From: Pseudomonas sp. EpS/L25
Lineage (GTDB): Bacteria; Pseudomonadota; Gammaproteobacteria; Pseudomonadales; Pseudomonadaceae
DNA: 64,000 bases
Direction: 5' to 3'
Assembly (NCBI RefSeq): GCF_001512295.1
Contig: NZ_LNUP01000015.1
Span: forward strand, 1-64,000
Position 1 is the stretch's first letter, and every line of letters starts with the position of its first letter. This document shows positions 9,021 through 16,881 of the stretch, one piece after another. The notes under the pieces are model-generated. The model made no database searches, was not told the DNA's origin, and was given only the letters and a program-made list of their open reading frames with translations. A program made the position numbers and the translations under genes.

Positions 9021-9341
9021 ATGAAAAGCCTGCACCTGGGCGCCGCCGCGGCGCTGTTCTGCCTGTCCACCGCCGCTTCGGCCTCGAGTTTCTACGTCAC
9101 CACGGACATCATCGTCGACGCCATCGACGCGACGTCCGACGCCACCTCGGCCATCACGGGGTCGTTCAAGAACGACAAGGTGGTCCTGGCCGCCCGCGAC
9201 GATGCGGCCAGTTTCGTCGGTAGCGCCGGTGACATCCGCGGCGTACGGCTGGAGGCCGCCCTGGGGCATCTGCGCAGCCAGGCGCCGGAACTGCGCCAGG
9301 CCAGCGATGCACAGTTGGCCCAGGCAATCCTCGCCATCTGA
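9021..9341 (+). CDS. DUF2388 secreted protein, copy 1
   Basis: A 106-residue exported protein with signal peptide MKSLHLGAAAALFCLSTAASA. The mature part holds the DUF2388 hallmarks: VVLAARDDAASFVGS, then DIRGVRLEAAL and the C-terminal AQLAQAILAI. DUF2388 proteins are small periplasmic or secreted proteins found mainly in Pseudomonas; no biochemical function is known to me. This is the first of three tandem members. GGGAG lies about 6 bases before the start. Confidence 0.85.
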   Translation: MKSLHLGAAAALFCLSTAASASSFYVTTDIIVDAIDATSDATSAITGSFKNDKVVLAARDDAASFVGSAGDIRGVRLEAALGHLRSQAPELRQASDAQLAQAILAI

Positions 9342-9443
9342 ATCGCAACACCGCGAAATACCCCCTGCAGCGCGTGCCGGCTAGCCCGGAGCGGGGGGCT
9401 GCGTTAGCCTTGGCGACCATCTGCCACCGGAGGGTCGCCATCC

Positions 9444-9743
9444 ATGTGTTTCCGCCGTTCTGCCGGGCTGCTGCTCGGTCTCTGCCTCGCCACGCCGGTC
9501 CTGGCGTTCGACTCCACCACCGAGGGTCTGGTGAAGACCATCTATGGCACCAGCCAGATCACCACCGCCCCCTTCCAGAACAAGCTGGTCCTGGCGGCGC
9601 GTGACGATGCCGCGGCCTTCGTCGCCACTGACGGCGCCCTGCGCGGCGCGCAGCTGGAAGAGACCCTGCGGGCGCTGCGAGCGGCCGATCCGGCGCTCAA
9701 GGCGAGCGATCGGGAACTCGCCGAGGCCATTCTGAGTCAGTAG
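9444..9743 (+). CDS. DUF2388 secreted protein, copy 2
   Basis: A 99-residue paralogue with signal peptide MCFRRSAGLLLGLCLATPVLA. It repeats the pattern LVLAARDDAAAFVATDGAL, RGAQLEETL and the ending ELAEAILSQ. The N-terminal mature region FDSTTEGLVKTIYGT differs from copies 1 and 3, so the three are diverged rather than recent duplicates. It sits 102 bases after copy 1 with its own GGAG-type ribosome binding site (CCGGAGGG region). Confidence 0.85.
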   Translation: MCFRRSAGLLLGLCLATPVLAFDSTTEGLVKTIYGTSQITTAPFQNKLVLAARDDAAAFVATDGALRGAQLEETLRALRAADPALKASDRELAEAILSQ

Positions 9744-9777
9744 TCCGTTTCAATTCCGTGACATCCCTGGAGTACCC

Positions 9778-10098
9778 ATGCGCCGTTCCCTGCTTATCGC
9801 CGCCGCCCTGACCCTTGGCGTTTCCAGCCTGGCTCAGGCCCAGACCCTGGTGGCCACCAGTAACATCGTGGTGCGGGCGCTGCAGCGCAGCATCGACTTC
9901 ACCTCCGATACCACCACCTCCATCCGCGACGCCAAGATGATCCAGGCTGCCCGCGGCGATGCCGCCAGCTTCGTCGCCAGCAACGGCGACATCCGCGGCG
10001 TGCAATTGGAAGAAGCCTTCCGCAGCCTGCGCGACCAGCTCCCGGCGGCACGTCAGGCCAACGATCTGCAGCTGGCCCAGGCCATCCTCGCGCTGTGA
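9778..10098 (+). CDS. DUF2388 secreted protein, copy 3
   Basis: A 106-residue paralogue with signal peptide MRRSLLIAAALTLGVSSLAQA. Landmarks are MIQAARGDAASFVASNGDI, RGVQLEEAF and LQLAQAILAL. Only 34 bases separate it from copy 2 and its stop codon overlaps the GTG start of the DUF4105 gene, so the last two DUF2388 genes and that gene are probably co-transcribed. Function unknown. Confidence 0.85.
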   Translation: MRRSLLIAAALTLGVSSLAQAQTLVATSNIVVRALQRSIDFTSDTTTSIRDAKMIQAARGDAASFVASNGDIRGVQLEEAFRSLRDQLPAARQANDLQLAQAILAL

Positions 10099-12056
10099 AC
10101 TGTCGCGCCGGCCGGCTGCGGCAGTGGCTGGCTGGCCTCGCGGCCGGCCTGGCCCTCGGCGGGGCCCAGGCCGCCCTGCACCTCGAACTCGATACCCAGG
10201 GCCTGACGCCCGCGCAGATCCAGGCCACCCAGCAGCTGCTGGCTGAAGCCCAGGCCCTGCTGCCGCCCACCTTCAAGGCGGCGCTGGACGAGCGCATCCC
10301 GGTGCGCTGGAGCAGCGACTTGCTGGAAGAGGCGTACGGCGAGGCGGACCGGCGCAACCTGCTGCTCAATCGCCGCCTGCTGCCGAGCCTGGTGGACGGC
10401 AGCGACACTCGCATCCAGACCGGTCGCCCCCACGGCACCCAGCACCGCGAGCTGCTGGCCACGGTGCTCCATGAACTGACCCACTTCTACGATCGCGAGC
10501 AGGTCTGGACGCCCGCGCAGCGCCAGCTGATCCTCTCCTGTGGCGGCCTGGGACTGAACTCCGACCAGTTGCCGCTGAAGTGCCAGGGCCAGGCCGGGCG
10601 CAGCTACACCCTGTCCGACGATCCCCGCCTGCTGGACCTGGCCGGTTGGCAGGTGAAGACCCGCAAGCACGGCAACCGCGAGTCGAAGAATCTCTTCATC
10701 GCGCGCAGCCCGGATCTCTATGAAGTCACCAACCCGAAGGAATTCGTGGCGGTGAACATGGAGTACTTCCTGCTCGATCCGAGCTACGCCTGCCGCCGGC
10801 CGGCGCTGCAGCGTTACTTCGCCGAGCACTTCGGCTGGTCGCCGCCGCACGACGCCTGTCCAGGCCGCTATCCCTATCTCAACGCCGGCAACGACTTCGG
10901 CGAGGCGCCCCTGGGCTGGCTCGATCCGGCGCGGGTCTACGCGGTGGACTACCTGCTGGCCGAGGGCAATGAAAAGGTCATGAGTCGTTGGGGGCACAGC
11001 ATGCTGCGGCTGGTGGTCTGCGCCCCCGGGCGGCCGCTCGGCCCGGATTGCCGGCTGGACCTGCAGTATCACTTGGTGCTGTCGTTCCGTGCCTTCGTCA
11101 ATGACGTCCAGCTCTCCAGCTGGCGTGGCCTGACCGGCTCCTATCCCTCGCGGCTGTTCGTGCTGCCGCTGGCCCAGGTGGTGGACGAATACACCAAGGT
11201 GGAGCTGCGGGGTCTGCAATCCGTACCCCTCAAGCTGACGCGTCCGGAAATCGCCGACTTCCTCGAGCGGACCGCCCAGGTCCACTGGAGCTACGACGGT
11301 CATTACTACTTCATCACCAACAACTGCGCGGTGGAGACCTTCAAGCTGCTGCACGACGGGGTGCCGCGACTGGCCCAGGCCCAGCTCGACGTCATCACCC
11401 CGACCGGGCTGATGGATGCGCTGCGGATCAAGGGGCTGGTGGACACCTCGGTGCTGGACGATCCACGCGAGGCGCTGCGCCTGGGCTATCGCTTCGACAG
11501 CTTCCGCGAGCGCTTCCAGGCCATGTTCAAGGTGGCCAGGGAGCGGCTGAGCCTGCCCCAGGCCGATGTCGAGGCCTGGCTGGCCCTGACCCCGCAGCAG
11601 CGCCGCGCCGAATTCCAGCGCGCCGATCTGCGGGCCAGCGCGGCCCTGCTGCTGCTGGAGCAGGCGGCCTATCGCCGGGCGCTGCTGCAGGCCCAGACCG
11701 AGCTGAAGGATCGCTACCTGGGCCAGGACGCCGCGGACAAGGCGCGCTTCGGCAAGGCCGGCGGTGCCCTGGAGCAGATCCTCAAGGACAGCGGCTACCT
11801 CAGCCGCCCGGCCGAATTGCTCGGCACCGACGGCTACGGCTTGCCGCAACCCGGCGAGTGGGACCAACTGACCGCCGAGAGCCAGAAGCGCCAGGCCCAT
11901 CTGCGCAGCCTCCGGGATACCCTCAACGACGAGGTGCGCCAGCTGCTCTCGCCGGAGACTCGCAGCGGCCTGGATCTCACCGAGGCCAACCTCGACCTCT
12001 TGGGCAAGCACCTGCGCGAGCTGAACAAGGCCAGTGGCGGCCTGGAGCTGAAGTAG
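10095..12056 (+). CDS. DUF4105 periplasmic protein with putative metalloprotease motif
   Basis: A 653-residue exported protein (signal peptide about residues 1-26, ending GGAQA). It starts at a GTG that overlaps the preceding stop in GTGA. Residues 122-133 read VLHELTHFYDRE, a zincin-like HExxH motif. The middle (about 260-470) matches the DUF4105 / Lnb N-terminal periplasmic domain, with RWGHSMLRLVVCAPG and NNCAVETFKLL, where the conserved His and Cys resemble an NlpC/P60-like arrangement. The C-terminal 150 residues are helical. It is fixed next to DUF2388 genes in Pseudomonas as I recall. A hydrolytic activity on peptide or peptidoglycan is inferred only. Confidence 0.8.
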   Translation: MNCRAGRLRQWLAGLAAGLALGGAQAALHLELDTQGLTPAQIQATQQLLAEAQALLPPTFKAALDERIPVRWSSDLLEEAYGEADRRNLLLNRRLLPSLVDGSDTRIQTGRPHGTQHRELLATVLHELTHFYDREQVWTPAQRQLILSCGGLGLNSDQLPLKCQGQAGRSYTLSDDPRLLDLAGWQVKTRKHGNRESKNLFIARSPDLYEVTNPKEFVAVNMEYFLLDPSYACRRPALQRYFAEHFGWSPPHDACPGRYPYLNAGNDFGEAPLGWLDPARVYAVDYLLAEGNEKVMSRWGHSMLRLVVCAPGRPLGPDCRLDLQYHLVLSFRAFVNDVQLSSWRGLTGSYPSRLFVLPLAQVVDEYTKVELRGLQSVPLKLTRPEIADFLERTAQVHWSYDGHYYFITNNCAVETFKLLHDGVPRLAQAQLDVITPTGLMDALRIKGLVDTSVLDDPREALRLGYRFDSFRERFQAMFKVARERLSLPQADVEAWLALTPQQRRAEFQRADLRASAALLLLEQAAYRRALLQAQTELKDRYLGQDAADKARFGKAGGALEQILKDSGYLSRPAELLGTDGYGLPQPGEWDQLTAESQKRQAHLRSLRDTLNDEVRQLLSPETRSGLDLTEANLDLLGKHLRELNKASGGLELK

Positions 12057-12139
12057 GGAAGGACTGAGCAAGTAATGCCGATCAGTCAAGCCTTCCTGGC
12101 GGGTCGTGTGCTAAAGGGTGGAGCCTGGACCTGGTGTTA

Positions 12140-12440
12140 GGCGTGCGATCGCGACCATGGCGGTCCGTCGATGCGGCCGCTCCTACAGGAAGAGGCACGC
12201 CGGTTTAACGTGATCTTGCCGTGGCTGATGAAACTGAACGCCTGCTCGGACAGCCCCCTCTCCCCTCGGGAGAGGGTTGGGGTGAGGGCCTCCTCGCCAC
12301 CAAGTCTCCAGTGGAAAAGGCTACGCCGTTTTCCACGCTACGTGAGGTATCCCCACAGCGATAAGACAGTTGCTCCTACAGGGGATGATGCCTTTGTAGG
12401 AGCGGACCATGGCCGCGATAAAGCGGGAGCGGTAGAGATC
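12140..12440. repeat. Composite of REP-like intergenic repeats
   Basis: The 600-base gap 12057-12656 has no gene. It contains pieces that recur elsewhere in the window: CCCTCTCCCC-TCGG-GAGAGGG hairpin (about 12255), GGAAAA..GTTTTCC, the string GCGATAAGACAGTTGCTCC (12358-12376) and TGTAGGAGCGG..CCATGGCCGCGAT (about 12395-12420). The same words appear together at 48430-48690 and in part at 51455-51700. The GAGAGGG hairpin also occurs in the tandem repeats at 28604. A further hairpin, AAAAACGCCGCG..CGCGGCGTTTTT at about 12491-12530, followed by T residues, may terminate transcription. Confidence 0.75.
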
Positions 12441-12490
12441 CTGCTGGTTGCCCATGCAACAGCCTGGCATTTGCCCACTGCCGTCAGTTG

Positions 12491-12531
12491 CAAAAACGCC
12501 GCGCTCTGGCGAGGAGAACGCGGCGTTTTTG
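12491..12531. terminator. Bidirectional rho-independent terminator
   Basis: AAAAACGCCGCG and CGCGGCGTTTTT form a 12-bp stem around a loop of about 15 bases, with A-run and T-run on opposite sides. It lies between the convergent DUF4105 and YdgA-like genes. Confidence 0.7.
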
Positions 12532-12656
12532 TGATCGTCAGGGTAGCTGGGAGCGCAGGGTGGACTGCGATCAATGCTCAACGGACCGGTATTAGGTATT
12601 AGCCGAGCGGGTACTCTCCCCTTGCCAGAAAGCGCCGACGTCCTCAGCGGTGCCGG

Positions 12657-14117
12657 CTAGCGCTTCGGCGGCTTGCCCTGGGGCTTGGCCGGTGCCGGCG
12701 GTTGCGGACGCTCCAGCAGTGCCAGCAACCGCTCCGGCGGCACCTCCTGGCCATTGAGGGTCAGGCGGCCGGCGGCGTAGGCCAGGCTCGCCACCAGGTC
12801 GTCACCCTCGGCCTTGAGCAGGCCGCTGTTCAGTCCGATGCTGGCCAGGGCCTCGGCGGTGGCCTGGGCCTGTTGGCGTAGCGCGGGCTGGTCGCGCGGG
12901 GCGCCGGTCTGGAACAGGACCCCGTCCACCAGGCTGCTGCGGGCCAGCGAGAGACGGGCGTCGAGGCGAGTCAGCAACTGGGCGATCAGCTGCTCCGGCG
13001 GCAGGTCGTAGGTCGCTGGCTTGTCCAGCGTCAGGTCCAGTCGCAGCTGGTTGCTGCCGCCTGCCGTGTCGAAGCGCAACTCATCCACCACCAGTTGCGG
13101 GCGGGCGGCGAGCACGTCGTTCAACTGCTGCTGCAGGGTCGCCTGGGTGGTGGGATCGAGGCCTTCCTCGGCGTCCAACTGCAGATGCTGGAGCAGGGTG
13201 TTCAACTGGGCCAGGGCGGGGCTGTCGAGATTGGTGTAGTGACTCTTCAGGGTCGCCTTGCCCAGGGTCTGGCCGGCGATGTCGAGGCGACCGAGGCTGG
13301 CGTTGAGTGTCCCGGACAGTCGTTGTCCCTGTTGCTGGGTGTCACCCTGGAGGTTCAGGTCCTGCATTTGCACCTCGGGCTTGCCGGGCATCGCCAGCGA
13401 GACCCGCGCCAGGCGCAGCTGGCCCGGGCCGAGCCAGAAGCCATCGGCGTTGCGGTGGTTGTCGCCGGTCAGGCCGAAGCCTTCCATTTCCAGCTTGCTC
13501 CAGCCCTCGGGGGTGCGGACGTTGACGCTGAATTGCCCCACCGTGCCCTCCAGGCGCAACCGGCGGCCGTCCAGGTCGGTGCGGAAGCTGGCGTTCAGCC
13601 CGGAGAAGGCCACGGCGCCCTGGGGCTGGTCCAGGTGCAGCGGGGCGATCATCAACTGGCCGTCGACGCTGCGGTCATAGCCCAGGGTCGCGTCGAGACG
13701 GATGGGCTCGGTGCCCTTGGTCAGGCCGAACAGGGCGGCCGCGGTGGCCGTATCGGCCAGGGTGAAGCTGTTGACCGCCATCACTGGAGTCAACTGGAGG
13801 GACTTCAGCCGTGCCAGCGGGAAGGGGCCGTGCTGGATACTGTCTCGTACCCGCAGCATTTCCACCGGGGGACGCCCCTCGGGTTGCAGGGTCAAGCTGA
13901 ACACGGCCGTGCTGCTGAACAGCCCGCGCTGGAAGTCGGCCAGCTGGAGTTGCAACGGATACTCCGGCATCTCGGCCTGTAGCGCCGCCTGGGCCTGACT
14001 GGCGGCCTGGCGCAATTCGGCTTCGAGGCGCCCACCGGTGTACCAGGCGCCGCCGACGCCTGTGCCGACGGCCACCAGGGCCAGTCCGGCCAGGGTGGTG
14101 AGGAGGGGTTTCTGCAT
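12657..14117 (-). CDS. YdgA-like DUF945 protein
   Basis: A 486-residue envelope protein of the DUF945 (YdgA) family. It begins MQKPLLTTLAGLALVAVGTG, a single N-terminal membrane anchor or signal sequence, followed by GGAWYTGGRLEAEL, the usual opening of the family. The remainder is a beta-rich, Leu/Gln-rich periplasmic repeat resembling AsmA-type proteins. A C-terminal Pro/Lys tail ends KPQGKPPKR. The ATG at 14117 is preferred over an upstream TTG because AAGGGA is correctly spaced only from the ATG. Function is unknown; E. coli YdgA affects swarming. Confidence 0.8.
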   Translation of the reverse strand: MQKPLLTTLAGLALVAVGTGVGGAWYTGGRLEAELRQAASQAQAALQAEMPEYPLQLQLADFQRGLFSSTAVFSLTLQPEGRPPVEMLRVRDSIQHGPFPLARLKSLQLTPVMAVNSFTLADTATAAALFGLTKGTEPIRLDATLGYDRSVDGQLMIAPLHLDQPQGAVAFSGLNASFRTDLDGRRLRLEGTVGQFSVNVRTPEGWSKLEMEGFGLTGDNHRNADGFWLGPGQLRLARVSLAMPGKPEVQMQDLNLQGDTQQQGQRLSGTLNASLGRLDIAGQTLGKATLKSHYTNLDSPALAQLNTLLQHLQLDAEEGLDPTTQATLQQQLNDVLAARPQLVVDELRFDTAGGSNQLRLDLTLDKPATYDLPPEQLIAQLLTRLDARLSLARSSLVDGVLFQTGAPRDQPALRQQAQATAEALASIGLNSGLLKAEGDDLVASLAYAAGRLTLNGQEVPPERLLALLERPQPPAPAKPQGKPPKR

Positions 14118-14295
14118 AGGTGACAAGTCCCTTTGTGAGCGAGGCGCGGAGGCAATCCGCGGCGAGTCGGAAGCGGAGTGTACGAGAGCGCCTGGCGGAT
14201 GCCGAGGGGCAAGCCCGGCCGTTCGCGCGGAGGGTGGTGGACTGTGATCGCTTTCCAGCGATTGGCGTGCCGAGTCGACGGCCGATTCGGTGGGT

Positions 14296-14464
14296 GCTAG
14301 TGTGGTGTTTCAGAAGTTATCTACACAATTCTGGCGGCGCTTTTTCGGCCTGGGCGGCGTTGCCACTCCTCGCCATAGCCCTGCTATGACTCGTCGCGGC
14401 GCCTGGCCCAGACCAAAAAATCACTCGCCAATTCTTGCGCGAACTTCTGAAACACCACACTAGC
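14296..14464. repeat. 169-bp palindromic element with perfect 23-bp terminal inverted repeats
   Basis: Positions 14296-14318 are the exact reverse complement of 14442-14464 (starting GCTAGTGTGGTGTTTC). The interior is imperfectly self-complementary: AATTCTGGCGG against the AATTGGCGAG read on the other strand, CTGGGC blocks, and a central CATAG-CCCTG-CTATG hairpin. There is no room for a protein. Structure and size suggest a miniature inverted-repeat (MITE-like) or other palindromic dispersed element in the ydgA-kinase spacer. Confidence 0.8.
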
Positions 14465-14555
14465 GTGCCGCGATCCCCCCTACCGGAGCCTGCTGCATGA
14501 CCGTTCTCGTTTCCTCGCTTGCCCGCCCTTCGTATTCGTTGCCGGGGGTATCGGC

Positions 14556-15221
14556 ATGAGCAGCCAGCGTCCGGTCGACGGCCTGCAACTTCCCACCGAG
14601 CTCCTGGCCCGCGCCGAGGCGCTGCTGGCCCAGGGCGGGCGCCGCCTGCTGGGCATCGCCGGCACGCCCGGCGCCGGCAAGTCGACGGTGGCCGAACTGT
14701 TGGCGGTGGCATTGGGCGAACGCGCCGTGGTGGTGCCCATGGACGGCTATCACCTGGCCAACCGCGAACTGGCGCGCCTGGGTCGCGCCCAGCGCAAGGG
14801 CGCCCCGGACACCTTCGACGCCCGCGGCTATCGCGCCCTGCTGCAGCGGCTGAAGTCGCCAGTGGCAGGCGAGACCGTCTATGCGCCGCTGTTCAATCGC
14901 GAGATCGAGGAACCCATCGCCAACGCCATCCCCGTCCATGCGGAGACGCAACTAGTGATCAGCGAAGGCAACTACCTGCTGCTGACCCAGGCGCCTTGGC
15001 GCGACGTGGCGGACGTGTTCGACGAGTGCTGGTACGTGCGCGTCGACCCCGAGGAGCGTCGCGCACGCCTGGTCGCCCGGCACATGCACTTCGGCCGCAG
15101 CCGCGCGGAGGCCGAAGCCTGGGTGGCGAGCACCGACGAGCCCAATGCCCGACTGATCGACGGCGACCGGGCGCGGGCGGATCTGGTGGTGGAGTGGCGG
15201 GATGGGGTGGGAATCGGTTAG
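14556..15221 (+). CDS. P-loop nucleoside/nucleotide kinase family protein
   Basis: A 221-residue cytoplasmic kinase related to uridine kinase and pantothenate kinase. Walker A is GIAGTPGAGKSTVAELL (residues about 33-49). A substrate-binding MDGYHLANREL follows, then the block GAPDTFDARGY and YAPLFNREIEEPI, and ISEGNYLLL as the Walker B region. These match the family annotated as nucleoside/nucleotide kinase or fructose-kinase-like (FrcK-type). The true substrate cannot be named. It lies just before the trailer of CRISPR array 1 but has no known link to CRISPR function. Confidence 0.8.
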   Translation: MSSQRPVDGLQLPTELLARAEALLAQGGRRLLGIAGTPGAGKSTVAELLAVALGERAVVVPMDGYHLANRELARLGRAQRKGAPDTFDARGYRALLQRLKSPVAGETVYAPLFNREIEEPIANAIPVHAETQLVISEGNYLLLTQAPWRDVADVFDECWYVRVDPEERRARLVARHMHFGRSRAEAEAWVASTDEPNARLIDGDRARADLVVEWRDGVGIG

Positions 15222-15236
15222 GCCGGAGGAGGCAAG

Positions 15237-15684
15237 GGTGTTTGCTGCCTAGGCGGCAGTGAAGCCAGAGGCGAGCTGAGTGGCGAGGGCGGCGTGTTTC
15301 TAAGCTGCCTGTACGGCGGTGAACATTGCCCCGACTGCCGCCGCGCATGGGGATGATTTCTGAGCTGCCTATGCGGCAGCGAACGGCTCGTGGCATTTGA
15401 GCCAACAGCTGGCGTATTTCTAAGCTGCCTATGCGGCAGTGAACGGGCATTAGCGCTTCGATTTCCTGATCAGTATTTTCTAAGCTGCCTATACGGCAGT
15501 GAACGAACCCGCCTGTGCTGCTGGAGGGGGGAGACCTTTCTAAGCTGCCTATACGGCAGTGAACCGGATGAGGCCTGGGACAGGGCCATCGACGAGTTTC
15601 TAAGCTGCCTATACGGCAGTGAACACGCGCTCCAGGTCGGCCGGCTGCGCCGTCCTTTTCTAAGCTGCCTATACGGCAGTGAAC
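15237..15684 (-). CRISPR. Type I-F CRISPR array 1 (8 repeats, 7 spacers)
   Basis: 28-base repeats recur every 60 bases at 15237, 15297, 15357, 15417, 15477, 15537, 15597 and 15657, with 32-base spacers. Read on the minus strand a repeat is GTTCACTGCC-GTATA-GGCAG followed by CTTAGAAA, the Cas6f hairpin of type I-F. The four right-hand repeats are identical. Going left, repeats decay: a loop change, then CTGTACGGCGG and TGAGC variants, and finally the copy at 15237 with several mismatches. Decay at the left and an AT-rich leader at the right show that new spacers enter at 15684. Confidence 0.97.
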
Positions 15685-15815
15685 TAGAGCTAGTTCTACA
15701 TAACACCTTGATCTATCGAAGACTAATCGGTTTTTCCTCTCAAAACCCTTTTTTCACGGCCTCTTCCAAGTCATTGATTTTTATCGCTGTAAGGTGGGCC
15801 TCAAAAAAGAGGGTA
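15685..15815 (-). promoter_or_regulatory. Leader of CRISPR array 1 with two IHF-type sites
   Basis: Reading towards the array on the minus strand: a T-tract in ACCCTCTTTTTTG (15814-15802), AATCAATGACTTG at 15779-15767 (perfect WATCAANNNNTTR IHF consensus), and GATCAAGGTGTTA at 15713-15701 (one mismatch). The proximal site starts 17 bases and the distal site 83 bases from the first repeat. The last bases TCTAGTTCAC are shared with the leaders of arrays 2 and 3. IHF bending of the leader is established as necessary for type I-F spacer integration. Confidence 0.8.
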
Positions 15816-15868
15816 TGAACGCGGCGCCATTTGCCGAGACCGGACAGGCGCCGATCTAAAGCCTCCTT

Positions 15869-16402
15869 TTAGAATCCCCCACCTGCATCCAGCCAAGCCT
15901 GTTCTTCCGCTGTATCGATCCGGCCCAGCGCCCGATTTCGGTGTGGAAAGCGCCCGAACTGGGCGATCACGTCCAGATGCGCCTGGGCGTAGCTGCGGTA
16001 GTGCTCGATGCCCAGGGCCTCGAACAATTCAAGAGAGCGGTGCTGATCGACCAGGGCTTCGGAATGCTCGAATGGCAGATAGAAGAAGGCGCGTAGCTCG
16101 GGCTCGACCTGCTGGTCCAGGCCGGCATCGATCGCCTGCCGGGCGTAATGCAGGGCCAGGGCGTCGGTGGCGAAGGCATGGCCGCTGTGGCGGAAGATAT
16201 TGCGGGGGATCTGGTCGAGCAGGAGGCAGAGGGCCAGGACGCCTTCGGCCTTGTCGGCCCAGCTATCGAATTCGCGGCGACTCGCGGCGAAATGCGCTGC
16301 CTCGAAGCCCGTGCGGCATTCGGTATCGAACTCGGTGCCACCGCTGAACCATTTGCGTCTACCGGCAGAGCGCCAGAAGGTTACGACTTCCTGTGGTTGC
16401 AT
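15869..16402 (-). CDS. DUF924 family protein
   Basis: A 177-residue cytoplasmic protein of the DUF924 (COG3803) family. It opens MQPQEVVTFWRSAGRRKWFSGG and has the family blocks ALCLLLDQIPRNIFR, FFYLPFEHSE and the C-terminal FGRFPHRNRALGR. These proteins are predicted all-helical (TPR-like) and have no firmly assigned activity. It lies between CRISPR arrays 1 and 2 and is transcribed towards the array 1 leader. There is no obvious link to CRISPR-Cas, so it may be a bystander stranded by duplication of an array. Confidence 0.85.
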   Translation of the reverse strand: MQPQEVVTFWRSAGRRKWFSGGTEFDTECRTGFEAAHFAASRREFDSWADKAEGVLALCLLLDQIPRNIFRHSGHAFATDALALHYARQAIDAGLDQQVEPELRAFFYLPFEHSEALVDQHRSLELFEALGIEHYRSYAQAHLDVIAQFGRFPHRNRALGRIDTAEEQAWLDAGGGF

Positions 16403-16432
16403 GCTGTCTTCCCAGTCGCGCGGGTTGCCTGA

Positions 16433-16597
16433 GTGGTTGTTGCACTCGACGTAGCTTATAACGACTGCTTGGTGCGGCGAGACAGACGGCTATTTCATAC
16501 ACGGCCGCGTAAGCAGGACGACCTCTCCGTCGAGGACCGGATAGCCTTGAAGGCCCCGAAAAGTGGAGATAGACCGTATGACCAGGTTCTTGGATGA
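16433..16597 (+). pseudogene. Possible remnant of a RelE/HigB-type toxin
   Basis: Immediately before the NadS-like antitoxin, and overlapping its start by 20 bases, a stop-free frame without a start codon ends in RPRKQDDLSVEDRIALK. This resembles the C-terminal region of RelE/HigB toxins that usually precede nadS genes (pattern AKNEQDDLTxxxxxALK). The rest of the toxin is absent or frameshifted. The call rests on about 17 residues and could be coincidence. Confidence 0.3.
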
Positions 16598-16865
16598 CCT
16601 CATGGAAAGCGTTACCCAAATGGACGAGATCGTCCGGGGTGAGCGGCAACCTCCCCGTGAATTCCACATCGATGCCCTGCAGATCAAGCAGATGCGCAAG
16701 AACACGGGACTGAGCCAGGCGCAGTTCGCTAGGAAGCTCAATATCGACGTCGGTACGTTGCGCAATTGGGAACAGAGCCGGCGCGAACCCACTGGGCCGG
16801 CGAAGGCGCTGTTGGTAGCGCTGAAGAACGACGCCGTGCATGTGCTGGCAGCGCTGGGGGCTTAG
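16578..16865 (+). CDS. NadS-like XRE-family antitoxin (orphan)
   Basis: A 95-residue DNA-binding protein. The first part has LMESVTQMDEIVRGER and PREFHIDALQIKQMRK, followed by a helix-turn-helix GLSQAQFARKLNIDVGTLRN and the family block WEQSRREPTGPAKALLVAL with AVHVLAAL at the end. This is the NadS/HigA antitoxin pattern. The ATG at 16578 has GGAG eight bases upstream and is preferred to the GTG at 16563. NadS is normally downstream of a RelE/HigB toxin gene; no intact toxin is present. The gene ends 16 bases before the first, degenerate repeat of array 2. Confidence 0.85.
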   Translation: MTRFLDDLMESVTQMDEIVRGERQPPREFHIDALQIKQMRKNTGLSQAQFARKLNIDVGTLRNWEQSRREPTGPAKALLVALKNDAVHVLAALGA

Positions 16866-16881
16866 CCGTCGTGGGTGCTAG

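Noticed and set aside
10053-12089. Long antisense frame (678 codons) opposite the DUF4105 gene, and similar long antisense frames at 44680-46029, 45569-47083, 54225-56591 and 57700-59166
   Set aside because: High GC leaves antisense frames open. The sense frames have family motifs and signal peptides or active sites; the antisense products have low-complexity Gln/Gly/His-rich composition.
15390-15818. Open frame across CRISPR array 1 encoding repeated FLSCLYGSE-type peptides (also 16939-17370 and 27001-27832 across arrays 2 and 3)
   Set aside because: The 60-base period is divisible by three, so repeat-spacer units stay open in several frames. The repeated peptide is simply translated CRISPR repeat; there is no ribosome binding site or codon bias.
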